A stretch of 64,000 bases of DNA from Nocardioides renjunii (GCF_034661175.1 NZ_CP141058.1:930001-994000), one strand, 5' to 3'. Shown: positions 18,151 through 29,142, numbered from the stretch's first letter. Translations and numbers: made by a program. The notes: generated by a model not told the origin, from the letters alone.

Positions 18151-19029
18151 ATGTTGTGGAGAGTGCGGACGACGCTGGCCGACCGTCCCGGCGCGCTGGC
18201 CGAGCTGGCAGCGGCGTGCGGGGACGCCGGCGTGAACATCCTCGGCCTGCACGTCTTCCCGGGCGTCGACCGGGTGACCGACGAGCTGGTGCTCCGCACC
18301 CCCGGGGACTGGGACCTCGCCGACCTCGCCGGGCTGGTCGAGCGCGCGGGCGGGTCCCGCGTGAGCGTGCTGCCGTGCACTGAGGCGGCGCTCTCGGACC
18401 AGCCCACGCGCTACGTGCTGGCCGCCCGCAGCATCCTGGCCGAGCCGACGACCTTCCCCGACGTGGTGGCGCAGCTGTTCGACGCCGAGGCGCAGCCCGC
18501 GGAGTCCGACCTCGACCCGGCGCTCGGCGGGATGGACCTCGAGATCGGCGAGGTGCTGGTGCAGCTGCGCCGTACGGCGCCGTTCACGGCCGCCGAGCAC
18601 GCCCGCGGGACCGCGCTCGCCGAGCTGGTGACCGACGTGCTGGCGGCGGCACGGTCGTCCAGCCGCAGCGCCGACGTCCCGGTGCAGCACGGCCCGCCGA
18701 CCTTCGACGCCTCGCCGGGTGCCGTGCGCGCCTGGGTCGGCGAGGTGGTCGTCGGATCCGCCACCTGGGAGGTCGACGAGGCGTCCGCCTGGCACCTCGA
18801 CCTGCGCGTCGACCCGGTGTGGCGCCGGCAGGGCATCGGGTCGCGGCTGCTCCTCGAGGCGGCCCGCGCGGCCCGCGCGGGTGGGGCCAGCGAGATCGTC
18901 GTGCGCACCGCCGCCGACAATCCCGCGGTCCTGCCCCTGGTCCTCGGCACCAACCTGCGCGGACGCATCCGCATGGGCTCCGACGAGCTCACGGTCCGGA
19001 TCCCGGTCCGGCAGCTCGTCAGCGGCTGA
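18151..19029 (+). CDS. ACT domain-GNAT acetyltransferase fusion
   Basis: 292 residues. Residues ~1-70 (WRVRTTLADRPGALAELAAACGDAGVNILGLHVFPG) are an ACT domain, normally an amino-acid-binding regulatory module. Residues ~190-280 are a GNAT domain with VDPVWRRQGIGSRLLLEAARAARAGGASEIVVRT. The middle ~120 residues are unassigned. The arrangement suggests an acetyltransferase controlled by a small ligand; substrate unknown. ATG 18139 is an alternative start; 18151 is favoured because CATGCT ends 7 nt before it, fitting the leaderless pattern. It converges with the glycosyltransferase gene. Confidence 0.8.
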   Translation: MLWRVRTTLADRPGALAELAAACGDAGVNILGLHVFPGVDRVTDELVLRTPGDWDLADLAGLVERAGGSRVSVLPCTEAALSDQPTRYVLAARSILAEPTTFPDVVAQLFDAEAQPAESDLDPALGGMDLEIGEVLVQLRRTAPFTAAEHARGTALAELVTDVLAAARSSSRSADVPVQHGPPTFDASPGAVRAWVGEVVVGSATWEVDEASAWHLDLRVDPVWRRQGIGSRLLLEAARAARAGGASEIVVRTAADNPAVLPLVLGTNLRGRIRMGSDELTVRIPVRQLVSG

Positions 19030-19056
19030 CGGGAGGGATGAGCGGGGGCCGAGCCC

Positions 19057-20628
19057 TCAGTCGCCCCAGATCCCCCGGAACGGCGTCGTGCAGTCGACGT
19101 CGATGTCCACGGGCGCGACCGTGTTGAGGTGGTAGACCCGGTAGCGCTCGCAGGCGGTCCCCACGAACTCGTACTTGCGGATCACGTTGCGCTCGATGGG
19201 TCGCGTGCCGAGCTCGGTCCAGGTGGTCAGGAAGACCGCCTCGACGAACCAGGTCGGCGGGTTGGTCCCGGTCAGCACCGACTCGAGGTCCTCCAGGCCC
19301 GGGTCGAGCGTGCGCATCGGCAGGGACCACAGGTGGGGGTAGGGGGAGGAGGCGCGGCTCGACCACTGGATGTCGGCGCGGCCGCCGTAGACCAGCACCC
19401 GGTCGCCCGGTCGTCCCGCGGCGGCGATCGCCTCGCCGGTCCGCACCTCGACCGGCACCCGGCCGGCCGTCCACGTCACGGTCCACCACGCCATCGCGAC
19501 GACGCTCGAGGCGACCAGCAGGCCCACCGTCGCCAGCGAGACCCGGTCCGAGACCCGGTGTGGGTCCCGGTGCGGCACCACGCCCAGGTGGCCGTGGGCG
19601 AGGAGCAGGGCCAGCGCGAGCGCCAGCGACGGGATCGGCACGAACAGGTACGGCGTCCAGTAGCTGCCGCTCAGCGCGACGGCGACCACGTCGACGAGCA
19701 GCATCGCCGCGACGCCGACGGCGGGCACCGCGTCGTGGCGCACGAGGGCCGGCAGCCGGAGCACGAACCACGCGAGCACCAGCACCATCCCCGTGCCGAG
19801 GAAGATCAGCAGGAGGACCGAGATCCGGTTGTTCTCCCCGACCGTGCTCTGCGCCGCGAGGACGCGGCTGGCGTCGGAGCGGAACGAGACTGCGGCATAC
19901 CAGAGCGCCGGCAGCCGGACGCCCGCCGCCAGCGCCCAGGCGACCACCGCGAGGACCGGCACCGCCCCGCCGGCCACGGCCGCGGCGGCGCACCGCACGC
20001 CGACCCGCCACGGGAGCTGACGCGCCACCACGGACCCGACGAGCACGACGCCGCCGAGCACCAGCCCGCCGACGATGCTCTGCTTCATGCCGAGCGCGAG
20101 GACGCCGAGCAGCCCCGCCAGGAAGGCGTCGGCGGCCGAGGCCCGGCGCGCGGCGCGCAGCGAGAGCCAGCAGGAGGCCATGACGAGCGGGATGCCGAAG
20201 AGCTCGCCCTTGGCCCCCACCGGGTCGATCTGGGCGTTGGCGACCAGGGCAGCGGTGCCGACCGCCACCCATCCCGCGAGGCGCCGCACCGCGGCCGGGT
20301 CGACGACGCCGGCGCGGCGCGCGACCTCCCGCGCTGCTGCCGCCGCGGCCACCACCAGCAGCGCGCAGCCGAGCGCGCCGACCAGCCGGTGGGCGTACGG
20401 GCCCCCGATCGCATCGGCGGCGCGCACCAGCCAGATGATCGGCGGCGGCCGGTCCACCCAGTAGTGGCCGTAGGGGGAGTCGGGCTCGGGTCGCCACGAG
20501 CGTGCCACCAGCAGGAACCCGGCCTCGTCGGGGCGCAGGGGCCACAGCAGGGAGGGGAAGCGCGCCACGAACGCGGCCGCAGCGGCCAGCCAGACCACGC
20601 GCCCCCACCTCGCCGGGCTCCCCCCCAT
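19057..20628 (-). CDS. Polytopic membrane glycosyltransferase-like protein
   Basis: 523 residues with roughly ten hydrophobic helices. The first extracytoplasmic loop has LWPLRPDEAGFLLVARSW and YGHYWVDRPPP, the acidic-residue loop and D-R-P-P motif of GT-C (PMT/ArnT-like) glycosyltransferases that use polyprenyl-phosphate sugars. The C-terminal ~120 residues form a soluble domain (RPGDRVLVYGGRADIQWSSRASSP). Likely acts in cell-envelope glycosylation; donor and acceptor unknown. I choose ATG 20628 over the GTG at 20658. It is divergent from guaB, with 47 nt between starts. Confidence 0.75.
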   Translation of the reverse strand: MGGSPARWGRVVWLAAAAAFVARFPSLLWPLRPDEAGFLLVARSWRPEPDSPYGHYWVDRPPPIIWLVRAADAIGGPYAHRLVGALGCALLVVAAAAAAREVARRAGVVDPAAVRRLAGWVAVGTAALVANAQIDPVGAKGELFGIPLVMASCWLSLRAARRASAADAFLAGLLGVLALGMKQSIVGGLVLGGVVLVGSVVARQLPWRVGVRCAAAAVAGGAVPVLAVVAWALAAGVRLPALWYAAVSFRSDASRVLAAQSTVGENNRISVLLLIFLGTGMVLVLAWFVLRLPALVRHDAVPAVGVAAMLLVDVVAVALSGSYWTPYLFVPIPSLALALALLLAHGHLGVVPHRDPHRVSDRVSLATVGLLVASSVVAMAWWTVTWTAGRVPVEVRTGEAIAAAGRPGDRVLVYGGRADIQWSSRASSPYPHLWSLPMRTLDPGLEDLESVLTGTNPPTWFVEAVFLTTWTELGTRPIERNVIRKYEFVGTACERYRVYHLNTVAPVDIDVDCTTPFRGIWGD

Positions 20629-20663
20629 GGCGACATGGTGGCAGAGCACCCCCGACACGCCCG

Positions 20664-22178
<1,515 letters not shown>

Positions 22179-22341
22179 GACCTCGCACGTCGCGCGGAAA
22201 AACGGTTCTTCGGTATCTATCCGCGCGCCCGGCGGGCCCCTAGCGTCAGGACCTCAGGGACTCGGGGCCCTGTTCGACCTGTTCTTCTCATCGTGAGCTC
22301 GGCCCTGCGTCCGAATCTCCATCTCGGGAGGAACATTCTTC

Positions 22342-24336
22342 ATGCGCAGAACCGTGTCTGTCGCGGTCGGCCTCGGAGCCGCCGCGTGCCTCGTCACCCC
22401 AGCAGCCCTGTCCGGGGCCGCCCCCGCACCGGGTGAGGAGCCCACCCCCGGCCAGCAGCAGGCCCTCGACCTGGGCATCCAGGTCGCGCCGAAGGAGTCC
22501 GGGGCGGCCGCGCTGACGGCCGACACCAACCCCAACCCCTACCTCGCCAACCTTCCGTCCCTGACGGACGCCAACTACTTCGCCTGGAACAAGGACATGC
22601 ACGCCGAGGCCGAGAAGCGCGCGGTGTCCCAGCGGCTGGCGGCCAACCGTCGCGAGGCGTTCGGCACGGGCCGGCGCGGCACGTCGGCCCGCGCCGTGCC
22701 GACCCCGTTCGTCCACGACGAGGAGGAGCCGGCCGGCACCTCCGGGTCCAACGACTCGCACGTCGACGCCGAGCCGATCCCCGGTTTCGGCACCGGCGCC
22801 ACCCGGATCCCGGCCGTGCGCATCCTCGGCGGCCTGGCCGCCCCGCCCACGAGCGCCCCGCGCACCGTGACCACCACCGAGGACCAGGGAGCCATCCCGC
22901 TCGCCACGCCCACCGGCATCGTCGGGTCCGGGTCGTCGGTGACCACCTCGGTGCTCGGCGACGGACCGCACGGCCCCGCCGGCACCGCGAGCAACGACTT
23001 CGACTTCTACTCCGTCGACGTCGTCGCGGGCCAGACCCTGACCGCCAACACCGAGGGCAGCGCGAGCACCACCGACACCATCCTCGTCGTCTACGCCGCA
23101 GACGGCACGCCGCTCGTCGCCGACGACGACAGCGGCACCGGCACGTCCAGCTCCCTGTCCTACAAGCCCGCGACACCCGGCACCTACTACGTCATGGTCG
23201 GCGGCTACGCCTTCGACCCGCTGCCGGCGGACCCGTTCGACTCCGGGAGCGGCGCCGGCGGCGCCGACGTCGGCGACTACCGGGTGGCGATCGCCAGCCA
23301 GGAGCTCGACGCCGACTTCTACTCCGTCCGGCTGCGCCCGGGCGACACCGTCGGCTCGAGCGCCGAGGGTGCGGCCACCGGCCTCACCGTGCGTACGCCG
23401 TCCGGCGAGGAGCGCGTCGGCGGGGTCGGCACCGACGCCTCCTCGCTCTACCCGCCCACCTCGCCGCTGATCGGCGGCGGCAACACCGCCATCGCCTACG
23501 TCGCGGAGGAGGCCGGCTGGTACTCCGTCGAGGTCAGCGGGGGCAGCGGCTCCTACGACGTGACCGTCGAGGGCTACCGCCCCGGCACGCAGGGCGACCG
23601 CGGTCGCCGCCAGACCGTCCTGCTCGACTTCGCACCCGGCCGCGTCAACACCGCGACCTGGGGCGGCCCGGGCACCCGCCGGGTCTCGCCCTTCGCGGCG
23701 TTCGTCCCCCAGTGGGGCATCGCCCGCACCTCCGCGCGCGCCCTGGAGAACCGCATCCTCAGCCAGGTGCGGGCCAACCTGCAGGCCGAGATCGCCGGCA
23801 CCAACCCGACGGTCAACGTGGACGTGCTCAACGCCCGGCTCTACCCCGAGCTGATCGGTCAGGAGAACGTCTCGAGGATCTACATCGCCGGGACCATCGC
23901 CGAGACCGGCATCAACACGATCGGGATCGCGCAGTACATCGACCCGGGCAACTTCGGCCAGGAGGACGAGGCCATCGTCCTGCTCGACGTGCTCAGCGCC
24001 CCCGCCGGTCCGGCGTCGTCGCTGAACACCTACCTGAATGCCACCAGCGACCGGCTGGCGTTCGTCTCGCAGGCGGTGGCCAACGTGACGGCCCACGAGG
24101 TCGGCCACACGATCGGCAACTACCACACCGACAACGCCGACGAGGTCCACAACATGATGGACTCCGGCGGCGCGAACTTCGGCGTCAACCTCTACGGGGT
24201 CGGCCCGGACAACGTCGGTGGCACGGCGGACGACGAGAACATCGAGTTCCAGACCGACACCTACTCGCCGGTCGAGGGCTTCACCGGTCTCGAGGACACC
24301 GAGAACGTCACGTCGTGGGCCTACGCCGGCCGCTGA
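22342..24336 (+). CDS. Secreted metzincin-type metalloprotease with PPC domain
   Basis: 664 residues. Sec signal peptide (MRRTVSVAVGLGAAACLVTPAALSGAAPA), a propeptide-like region, a pre-peptidase C-terminal (PPC) beta domain at ~205-320 (FYSVDVVAGQTLTANTEG to YYVMVGGY), a second weaker beta region, then the catalytic domain. H585-E586-x-x-H589-x-x-G-x-x-H595 is the extended metzincin zinc motif (HEVGHTIGNYHT), and NMMDSG is the Met-turn. I cannot assign a peptidase family. GGGAGGAA precedes the ATG, and TAGCGT at 22241-22246 implies a ~95-nt leader. Confidence 0.85.
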   Translation: MRRTVSVAVGLGAAACLVTPAALSGAAPAPGEEPTPGQQQALDLGIQVAPKESGAAALTADTNPNPYLANLPSLTDANYFAWNKDMHAEAEKRAVSQRLAANRREAFGTGRRGTSARAVPTPFVHDEEEPAGTSGSNDSHVDAEPIPGFGTGATRIPAVRILGGLAAPPTSAPRTVTTTEDQGAIPLATPTGIVGSGSSVTTSVLGDGPHGPAGTASNDFDFYSVDVVAGQTLTANTEGSASTTDTILVVYAADGTPLVADDDSGTGTSSSLSYKPATPGTYYVMVGGYAFDPLPADPFDSGSGAGGADVGDYRVAIASQELDADFYSVRLRPGDTVGSSAEGAATGLTVRTPSGEERVGGVGTDASSLYPPTSPLIGGGNTAIAYVAEEAGWYSVEVSGGSGSYDVTVEGYRPGTQGDRGRRQTVLLDFAPGRVNTATWGGPGTRRVSPFAAFVPQWGIARTSARALENRILSQVRANLQAEIAGTNPTVNVDVLNARLYPELIGQENVSRIYIAGTIAETGINTIGIAQYIDPGNFGQEDEAIVLLDVLSAPAGPASSLNTYLNATSDRLAFVSQAVANVTAHEVGHTIGNYHTDNADEVHNMMDSGGANFGVNLYGVGPDNVGGTADDENIEFQTDTYSPVEGFTGLEDTENVTSWAYAGR

Positions 24337-24366
24337 CCTGACCCGGCACCACCCGTACGAGCCGCG

Positions 24367-24400
24367 CGGCGCGGTCACCTCCACCGAGGTGGCCGCGCCG
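24367..24400. terminator. Bidirectional terminator hairpin
   Basis: 14-bp stem with one T-G wobble (left arm CGGCGCGGTCACCT), 6-nt loop, between two converging genes. Confidence 0.7.
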
Positions 24401-24423
24401 TCGTGCGCGCGGGGTGCTGGGGA

Positions 24424-26166
24424 TCAGGGGGTGAAGCCGGCCCGCGTCGGCGCCGTACGCCGGACCACGGCGGACGCCGGGCGGGTGAGCAGCCGGGCCC
24501 GCGCCACCCGGTCGCGGCCGGTCGCGACGACGAACACGCCGGAGTTGCTGCGGGTGACCAGGCCGGGGGACCGCGTCGGGTCGCCGGAGGACGGCACCCG
24601 GCCCACCACGCGCGAGCCCTCACCGGGCACCGCGGCCCGGACGAGCAGGTCGCCCCGCACGTCCACCGCCGCGACGTGGAGGCGTCCCGCGACCTCGCCG
24701 ACGGCGGGCGAGGCGTAGGGGGACCAGTCGCCGGTGACGGTCTCCGCCGGGCCCCAGCGCCGCCCGCTGAGGGCGCGCACGCGCAGCGTCCCGTCGCTCG
24801 TCACCTGGTGGAGGTAGGTGGTGCCGTCCGCGGCGCCGGTCAGCGCCGGCGTCGAGGTGGTCGAGGCGGCGGCGCCGCGCAGGCGGGTCAGCCGACCGCG
24901 CTCGAGGGACTGGACGTACGTGGCGCCGCGCCCGGTGACCGCGACCAGCCACGTACGCCCGGCGTCGTCGGCGCCGAGCACCGGTGCGACGTGCGTCGCC
25001 CAGGACCCGGGCCGACCGACGCGGTCGGGCCGGCTCCAGCGGCGCTGCTCGGTGAGGCGCCGGGTCGCCAGGGTGCCGGCGGGCGAGGTGGCGGCCAGCA
25101 CCGGTCGGCCGGTGCGGGAGATCGCGAGGGCTGGGCTGGACGTCGGCGCCGCGGTGGCCACCGGGCGCAACGCGAAGCGCGGTCCGCGCAGGGTCCCGGC
25201 CAGCACCCGGCCGTCACGCGCGGTGGCGGCCAGCCACGGGCGGTCCGCGCGGTCGAGGACGAGGGCGGGGGCGGCGAAAGGTGAGAACCCGTGCCGGGCG
25301 CCCACGACCCGCACGGGCCGGCCCGGGCGGGCGACGCGGAGCGTGCCGCCGCTGTCGACGCGCGCCGTCCAGGACTCGCCGAGCCCGTCGGGCACCGAGA
25401 CGACGGGACGGTCCGAGCCGACGAGCGGCGACGGAGCGACGTCGGCGAGGTGGAGGTAGCGGAAGTCGCCGACGGGGACGGTGCGGGTGCCGTAGCCACC
25501 CAGGAGGGCGTGGTTGTACTCCTCGACCGTCACGGTGCCGGGCCCGATCGCGCTGACCCAGGCGACGTGCCCGACGCGGCCGGCGTCGGTCTGGGCGACC
25601 GCGCCGATGGCGGGCACGGAGTCGACGCGGTGGCCGAGGCGCCGCGCGACGTCGTCCCAGTTCTCGGCGTTGCCCCAGTGCTCACCACCGAAGTGGTTGC
25701 CGAACCCGGCCATGCCGTTGGTCTCGTCGAGGCGCCAGGCCACGAAGCTCGTGCAGTTGCGCAGGACGAAGCCCCAGGGGTCGCCGATCGAGCCGTCGAT
25801 CGACCACACCCACCGGGTGCAGGTCGGCTTCGGCCCGCGCGGGTCGTAGAGGTGCCCGGACACCGGGTCGAGGACCGGCGGCGGAGGTGGCGGGGGAGGA
25901 GGAGTCGGGGTCGCGGCGGGTGACGGCCCGGGCTGGCCGGGCTGGCCGGGCGTCGGCGACGGGGTGGGCGCCGGGGTGGGCGCCGGGTCCTCGATGGGCT
26001 CCTGCGGCGCGATCGGGCACTGACCCTGCCAGGCCCACGGGTAGTCGTCGGCCGCCTCGGCGCTCGGGGCGACGCCCAGCAGCCCGCCCACCGCGCACGC
26101 TGTCGCGAGTGCGCGTGCCACTGTTCGCCGCGGCCCGCGAACGGGTCGCTCCCCCTTGTTCCCCAC
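24424..26166 (-). CDS. Secreted CHAP-domain protein with C-terminal beta-propeller
   Basis: 580 residues. Signal peptide with twin Arg (GPRRTVARALATACAVGGLLGVAPSAEAA), a Pro-rich linker with a poly-Pro run, then a CHAP amidase/peptidase domain with nucleophile C138 in NCTSFVAWRL and H200 in VGHVAWVS. The last ~330 residues repeat beta units (APALVLDRADRPWLAATARDG, SPALAISRTGRPVLAAT) like a carbohydrate-binding propeller. Probably a cell-wall hydrolase. I use GTG 26166, not 26223: TAGCGT ends 7 nt before it and it gives a proper signal peptide. Confidence 0.82.
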   Translation of the reverse strand: MGNKGERPVRGPRRTVARALATACAVGGLLGVAPSAEAADDYPWAWQGQCPIAPQEPIEDPAPTPAPTPSPTPGQPGQPGPSPAATPTPPPPPPPPPVLDPVSGHLYDPRGPKPTCTRWVWSIDGSIGDPWGFVLRNCTSFVAWRLDETNGMAGFGNHFGGEHWGNAENWDDVARRLGHRVDSVPAIGAVAQTDAGRVGHVAWVSAIGPGTVTVEEYNHALLGGYGTRTVPVGDFRYLHLADVAPSPLVGSDRPVVSVPDGLGESWTARVDSGGTLRVARPGRPVRVVGARHGFSPFAAPALVLDRADRPWLAATARDGRVLAGTLRGPRFALRPVATAAPTSSPALAISRTGRPVLAATSPAGTLATRRLTEQRRWSRPDRVGRPGSWATHVAPVLGADDAGRTWLVAVTGRGATYVQSLERGRLTRLRGAAASTTSTPALTGAADGTTYLHQVTSDGTLRVRALSGRRWGPAETVTGDWSPYASPAVGEVAGRLHVAAVDVRGDLLVRAAVPGEGSRVVGRVPSSGDPTRSPGLVTRSNSGVFVVATGRDRVARARLLTRPASAVVRRTAPTRAGFTP

Positions 26167-26173
26167 GTCGTCG

Positions 26174-26179
26174 ACGCTA
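26174..26179 (-). promoter_or_regulatory. Leaderless-type -10 (TAGCGT) of the CHAP gene
   Basis: On the minus strand TAGCGT ends 7 nt before GTG 26166 and supports that start. Confidence 0.55.
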
Positions 26180-26261
26180 GGGACGCATGCCGGACACCGT
26201 CGGCGTTTGGCCGAGTTGTGCACGAGCCGTTGACGTGGCGGGCATGCCGCCGGGCCGCCGA

Positions 26262-26267
26262 TAGGCT
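26262..26267 (+). promoter_or_regulatory. Leaderless-type -10 (TAGGCT) of guaB3
   Basis: TAGGCT ends 6 nt before GTG 26274. Confidence 0.55.
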
Positions 26268-26273
26268 GCTGCC

Positions 26274-27383
26274 GTGACCGAGATCGAGATCGGCCGTGCC
26301 AAGCGCGGTCGCCGTGCCTACTCCTTCGACGACATCGCCATCGTGCCCTCGCGGCGCACGCGCGACCCCGAGGAGGTCAGCACGGCCTGGCAGATCGACG
26401 CCTACCGCTTCGACATCCCGGTCCTCGCCGCCCCGATGGACTCCGTGATGTCGCCGTCCACCGCCATCGCCCTCGGCCAGATGGGCGGGCTCGGCGTGCT
26501 CGACCTCGAGGGCCTGTGGACCCGCTACGACGACCCGACCGGCCTGCTCGAGGAGGTCGCCGGGCTCCAGGGCCCCGAGGCGACGCGGCGGATGCAGGAG
26601 ATCTACACCGAGCCGATCAAGCCCGAGCTGATCACCGCCCGGCTGCGCGAGGTCCGCGCGGCCGGCGTCACCGTGGCGGGGTCCCTGTCGCCGCAGCGCA
26701 CCAAGCAGCACGTCAAGGCGGTCGTCGACGCCGGCGTCGACATGTTCGTCATCCGCGGCACCACGGTGAGCGCCGAGCACGTCAGCAGCCGCGCGGAGCC
26801 GCTGAACCTCAAGGAGTTCATCTACGAGCTCGACGTCCCGGTGATCGTCGGCGGCTGCGCGACCTACCAGGCCGCCCTCCACCTGATGCGCACCGGCGCC
26901 GCGGGGGTCCTGGTCGGCTTCGGCGGCGGTGCCGCCCACACCACCCGCACCGTGCTGGGCGTCGCGGTGCCGATGGCCAGCGCGCTGGCCGACGTGGCCG
27001 CCGCCCGCCGCGACTACCTCGACGAGTCGGGCGGCCGCTACGTCCACGTCATCGCCGACGGCTCGATCGGCAGCTCCGGCGACATCGCCAAGGCGGTCGC
27101 GTGCGGCGCCGACGCGGTGATGATCGGCTCGCCGCTCGCCCGGGCGACCGAGGCACCTGGCCGGGGCTTCCACTGGGGCAGCGAGGCCACCCACGCCGAC
27201 CTGCCGCGCGGCCAGCGGGTCGAGTTCGCCCCCGTCGGGTCGCTGGAGGAGATCATGTTCGGCCCCTCCCGCACCGCCGACGGGACGATGAACCTCATCG
27301 GCGCGCTACGCCGCGCGATGGCCACCACCGGCTACACCGAGCTCAAGGAGTTCCAGCGGATCGAGGTCGTCGTCCACCGCTGA
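26274..27383 (+). CDS. guaB3: GuaB3-family IMP dehydrogenase-related protein
   Basis: 369 residues, TIM barrel of the IMPDH/GMP reductase family with no CBS domains. VLAAPMDSVMSPSTAIALGQMGGLGVLDLEG and VHVIADGSIGSSGDIAKAVACGADAVMIGSPLA are family signatures. The loop that holds the catalytic Cys in GuaB reads GGGAAHTTR (~217-225) and has no Cys, so canonical IMPDH chemistry is doubtful. The actinobacterial members of this family have no settled function to my knowledge. It is leaderless-type and followed 32 nt later by glpD. Confidence 0.88.
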   Translation: MTEIEIGRAKRGRRAYSFDDIAIVPSRRTRDPEEVSTAWQIDAYRFDIPVLAAPMDSVMSPSTAIALGQMGGLGVLDLEGLWTRYDDPTGLLEEVAGLQGPEATRRMQEIYTEPIKPELITARLREVRAAGVTVAGSLSPQRTKQHVKAVVDAGVDMFVIRGTTVSAEHVSSRAEPLNLKEFIYELDVPVIVGGCATYQAALHLMRTGAAGVLVGFGGGAAHTTRTVLGVAVPMASALADVAAARRDYLDESGGRYVHVIADGSIGSSGDIAKAVACGADAVMIGSPLARATEAPGRGFHWGSEATHADLPRGQRVEFAPVGSLEEIMFGPSRTADGTMNLIGALRRAMATTGYTELKEFQRIEVVVHR

Positions 27384-27415
27384 GCCGGTCAGGCGGTGCC
27401 TGAGAGACTGGGGCC

Positions 27416-29128
27416 ATGACCCTCGCGAAGGCCCTGGACGCCGACCAGCGGGCCGACGCCCTCGAGCAGCTCGGGTCGGGCGAGCTCGACGTGCTGGTCG
27501 TGGGCGGCGGGATCGTCGGGGTCGGGGCCGCGCTCGACGCGGTGACCCGCGGGCTCAAGGTCGGCCTCGTCGAGCAGCGCGACCTCGCCTCCGGCACGTC
27601 GTCGCGCTCGTCCAAGCTGGTCCACGGCGGCCTGCGCTACCTCGAGATGCTCGACTTCGCGCTGGTCAAGGAGGCCCTGGAGGAGCGCGGCCTGCTGCTC
27701 ACCCGGCTCGCGCCCCACCTGGTGCGCCCCGTGCCGTTCCTCTACCCGCTCGAGCACGCCTGGGAGCGGCCCTACGTCGGCGCCGGCGTCGCGCTCTACG
27801 ACGGCATGGCGATGGCCGGCAGGTACGACATGGGCGTGCCCAAGCACAAGCACGTGTTCCGCAAGCAGCTCGCGCGGATGGCCCCCGACATCAGGACCGA
27901 CAACCTCCACGGCGCGATCCGCTACTACGACTGCCAGGTCGACGACGCCCGGCTGGTCATGACGATCGCCCGCACCGCGGCCAACAACGGCGCCCACGTG
28001 GCCACCCGCACCCAGGTCACCGGCTTCCTCCGCGAGGGCGAGGCGGTGGTCGGGGTCACCGCCCGCGACCTGGAGGGCCAGCGCGACCTCGAGATCCGGG
28101 CCCGGGTCGTCATCAACGCCGCGGGGGTGTGGACCGACGAGGTGCAGGACCTCGTCGGCGGCCGCGCACAGCTCGACGTCGACGCCAGCAAGGGCATCCA
28201 CGTCGTCGTCCCCAAGGACCGGATCCGCTCGGAGTGCGGCTTCATCACCAAGACCGCCAAGTCGGTCCTGTTCGTGATCCCGTGGGACCAGTTCTGGATC
28301 ATCGGCACCACCGACACCGCCTGGGACCTCGACCTCGCGCACCCCGCGGCCAGCAAGGCCGACATCGACTACGTCCTGGAGCAGGTCAACCGGCTGCTCA
28401 AGGACCCCCTCGACCAGCGCGACGTGGTCGGCGTCTACGCCGGGCTGCGCCCGCTGCTCAAGCCGATGCGCAAGGAGGGCGACATGGGGGAGACCACCAA
28501 GCTCTCCCGCGAGCACACCGTCGCCAACCCGGTGCCCGGGCTCGTGCTGGTCGCCGGCGGCAAGCTCACGACGTACCGCGTGATGGCCAAGGACGCCGTC
28601 GACCACGCGATCCGCGACTTCGACACCACGCCCGCCTCGATCACCGACCGGGTGCCGCTGATGGGAGCGTGGGGGCACGAGGCGCGCACCAACCAGCGGG
28701 TGGCGCTGAGCCGCTCCTCGGGCCTCGACATCGGGGTCGTCGACCACCTGCTCGGCCGCTACGGCGGCCTCGTCGACGAGCTGCTCGCGCTGATCCACCG
28801 GCGGCCCGAGCTGGCCGAGCCGCTGCCCGGCGCCGAGCACTACCTGCGCGCCGAGGTCCTCTACGCCGTCACCCACGAGGGGGCGCGGCACCTCGACGAC
28901 GTGCTCGCGCGGCGCACGCGCGTGTCCATCGAGACCTTCGACCGGGGGATCGCCGCCGCTCGCCCGGCCGCCGAGCTGATGGCCGAGGCGCTGGGCTGGG
29001 ACCGGACGCAGCTCGAGGACGAGGTCGACCACTACCTGCGCCGGGTCGAGGCGGAGCGGCAGAGCCAGCTCATGCCGACCGACCAGGAGGCCGACGAGGC
29101 GCGCGTCCGGGCTCCCGACATCGTCTGA
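27416..29128 (+). CDS. glpD: Glycerol-3-phosphate dehydrogenase, FAD-dependent
   Basis: 570 residues. Oxidises glycerol 3-phosphate to dihydroxyacetone phosphate, passing electrons to quinone at the membrane. N-terminal FAD motif VLVVGGGIVGVGAALDAVTRG, GlpD signature SGTSSRSSKLVHGGLRYLE, and the C-terminal DAO-C helical domain are all present. GAGACT ends 6 nt before the ATG, a weak match to the leaderless pattern. The aldehyde dehydrogenase starts 14 nt after its stop. Confidence 0.94.
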   Translation: MTLAKALDADQRADALEQLGSGELDVLVVGGGIVGVGAALDAVTRGLKVGLVEQRDLASGTSSRSSKLVHGGLRYLEMLDFALVKEALEERGLLLTRLAPHLVRPVPFLYPLEHAWERPYVGAGVALYDGMAMAGRYDMGVPKHKHVFRKQLARMAPDIRTDNLHGAIRYYDCQVDDARLVMTIARTAANNGAHVATRTQVTGFLREGEAVVGVTARDLEGQRDLEIRARVVINAAGVWTDEVQDLVGGRAQLDVDASKGIHVVVPKDRIRSECGFITKTAKSVLFVIPWDQFWIIGTTDTAWDLDLAHPAASKADIDYVLEQVNRLLKDPLDQRDVVGVYAGLRPLLKPMRKEGDMGETTKLSREHTVANPVPGLVLVAGGKLTTYRVMAKDAVDHAIRDFDTTPASITDRVPLMGAWGHEARTNQRVALSRSSGLDIGVVDHLLGRYGGLVDELLALIHRRPELAEPLPGAEHYLRAEVLYAVTHEGARHLDDVLARRTRVSIETFDRGIAAARPAAELMAEALGWDRTQLEDEVDHYLRRVEAERQSQLMPTDQEADEARVRAPDIV

Positions 29129-29130
29129 CC

Positions 29131-29136
29131 TACGCT
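29131..29136 (+). promoter_or_regulatory. Leaderless-type -10 (TACGCT)
   Basis: TACGCT ends 6 nt before ATG 29143. Confidence 0.5.
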
Positions 29137-29142
29137 GCACGG

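Noticed and set aside
22288-24384. 698-residue minus-strand open frame
   Set aside because: Antisense to the secreted metzincin, with Val/Gly/Asp/Arg-rich composition and no motif.
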